Shown here: piece after piece, positions 4,859 to 5,236 of the stretch
Position numbering within the stretch: the stretch's first letter is position 1
Layout: each line of letters opens with the position of its first letter
Position numbers and translations under genes: made by a program
The notes under the pieces: generated by a model
What the model was told of the DNA's origin: nothing
What the model saw: the letters and a program-made list of their open reading frames with translations, nothing else
The model's database searches: none
Assembly: GCA_937957815.1 (NCBI GenBank)
Contig: CALFXN010000325.1
Span: forward strand, 1 to 5,236
From: an uncultured Synergistales bacterium
GTDB taxonomy: Bacteria; Synergistota; Synergistia; Synergistales; Aminobacteriaceae
Direction of reading: 5' to 3'
DNA length: 5,236 nucleotides

Positions 4859-5236
4859 ATGAATCATCGTTCTGTCGGTTTCAGGGCTGCTGCAGTCCTT
4901 TCGGTTCTTTGCTGCGCATTGGTGTGCTTCGGCATTCCGGCGGAGGCGAAAACGCGGATCGCCATTCTCCAGTTCCAGGACAACGCAGGTTCCGGAGCTC
5001 CTGCCGCGGCGATCACTGACATGATGACGACCGAGATCTTCAATACGGGGCTCTTCACCGTCGTCGAACGTTCCCGGCTCGACGCGATCGGCCGCGAACA
5101 GGCGCTCGGCGCGTCCGGCCTCGTCGATACGAACACGGCGGTTCAGGTCGGCCGCCTTCTCGGTGTCGACGCCCTCATGACGGGATCCATAACGGAATAC
5201 AAGTCCGAAACGGGCGGCGGCGTGGTTCCGCTTCCG
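4859..5236 (+). CDS. CsgG/HfaB-family exported protein, N-terminal part (runs off the window)
   Basis: The 126 codons present begin with a signal peptide: basic NHRSVGFR, a hydrophobic core (about residues 10-26) and a likely type I cleavage site AEA|K after residue 30. The cysteines at 18, 19 and 23 are not in a proper lipobox, so it does not look like a lipoprotein, unlike E. coli CsgG. From residue 31 the chain follows the CsgG family pattern: a first strand TRIAILQFQDN, a helix reaching ITDMMTTEIFNTG, LFTVVERSRLDAIGREQALGASG (family form F.VVeR..L..il.Eq), then VGRLLGVDALMTGSITEYKSE. Family members work in the periplasm or outer membrane as secretion pores or envelope-assembly factors. 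Which of these applies here cannot be told from the fragment. It is transcribed divergently from iscR. Confidence 0.85.
   Translation, partial: MNHRSVGFRAAAVLSVLCCALVCFGIPAEAKTRIAILQFQDNAGSGAPAAAITDMMTTEIFNTGLFTVVERSRLDAIGREQALGASGLVDTNTAVQVGRLLGVDALMTGSITEYKSETGGGVVPLP

Noticed and set aside
1..5236. tRNA, rRNA, CRISPR array, insertion sequence or phage attachment site.
   Set aside because: No cloverleaf, no regularly spaced repeats, no transposase or integrase motif and no flanking direct repeats were seen on either strand.

Overview
The window is GC-rich, densely coding bacterial chromosome with a strong C/G preference at third codon positions. It reads as an ordinary core or near-core region, not as a mobile island: I see no transposase, integrase, tRNA, CRISPR or phage gene. 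The desulfurase/scaffold pair is of the NifS/NifU type found in anaerobes (clostridial-type NifU, cysteine desulfurase ending in a SPLW motif) and sits under an Rrf2/IscR regulator. The right edge carries a CsgG/HfaB-family exported protein, which usually means a diderm cell envelope. Together these fit an anaerobic diderm such as Synergistota or Negativicutes. That assignment is inference and is not proven by the window.

Left part, plus strand (1-652). The window opens inside the 3' end of a short ORF with a hydrophobic stretch. It is closed by a textbook intrinsic terminator (13-bp perfect stem, 8 T). Next comes a 65-residue protein of unknown function (278-475) with a strong ribosome binding site and a duplicated WRGPFEG motif. 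The two motif copies differ only at synonymous positions. A 177-base gap follows, holding a long imperfect hairpin without a U-tract (511-564) and an AT-rich promoter/operator-like patch (607-634).

Centre, plus strand (653-1930). A complete kynureninase gene (kynU) with its PLP-binding lysine and family motifs. No other kynurenine-pathway gene lies in the window.

Right part, minus strand (1875-4630). A compact operon reading leftwards: iscR (Rrf2 [2Fe-2S] regulator), nifS (cysteine desulfurase), nifU (IscU-type scaffold), tag (3-methyladenine DNA glycosylase I). iscR and nifS overlap by ATGA, nifS and nifU are 20 bases apart, and nifU and tag are 7 bases apart. A TTGACA/17/TATCGT promoter precedes iscR. 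NifS supplies sulfur from cysteine to the NifU scaffold, and IscR probably senses cluster supply and controls the operon. The last gene, tag, is a DNA repair enzyme and runs 56 bases into the 3' end of kynU on the opposite strand.

Right edge, plus strand (4772-5236). Diverging from iscR, a promoter-like TTGAAA/17/TAAAGT and a palindrome-embedded ribosome binding site lead into the N-terminal 126 codons of a CsgG-family protein with a signal peptide.

The least explained items are the 65-residue repeat protein with its downstream hairpin, and the kynureninase that stands alone behind them. I found no clear case for a new multi-gene system.
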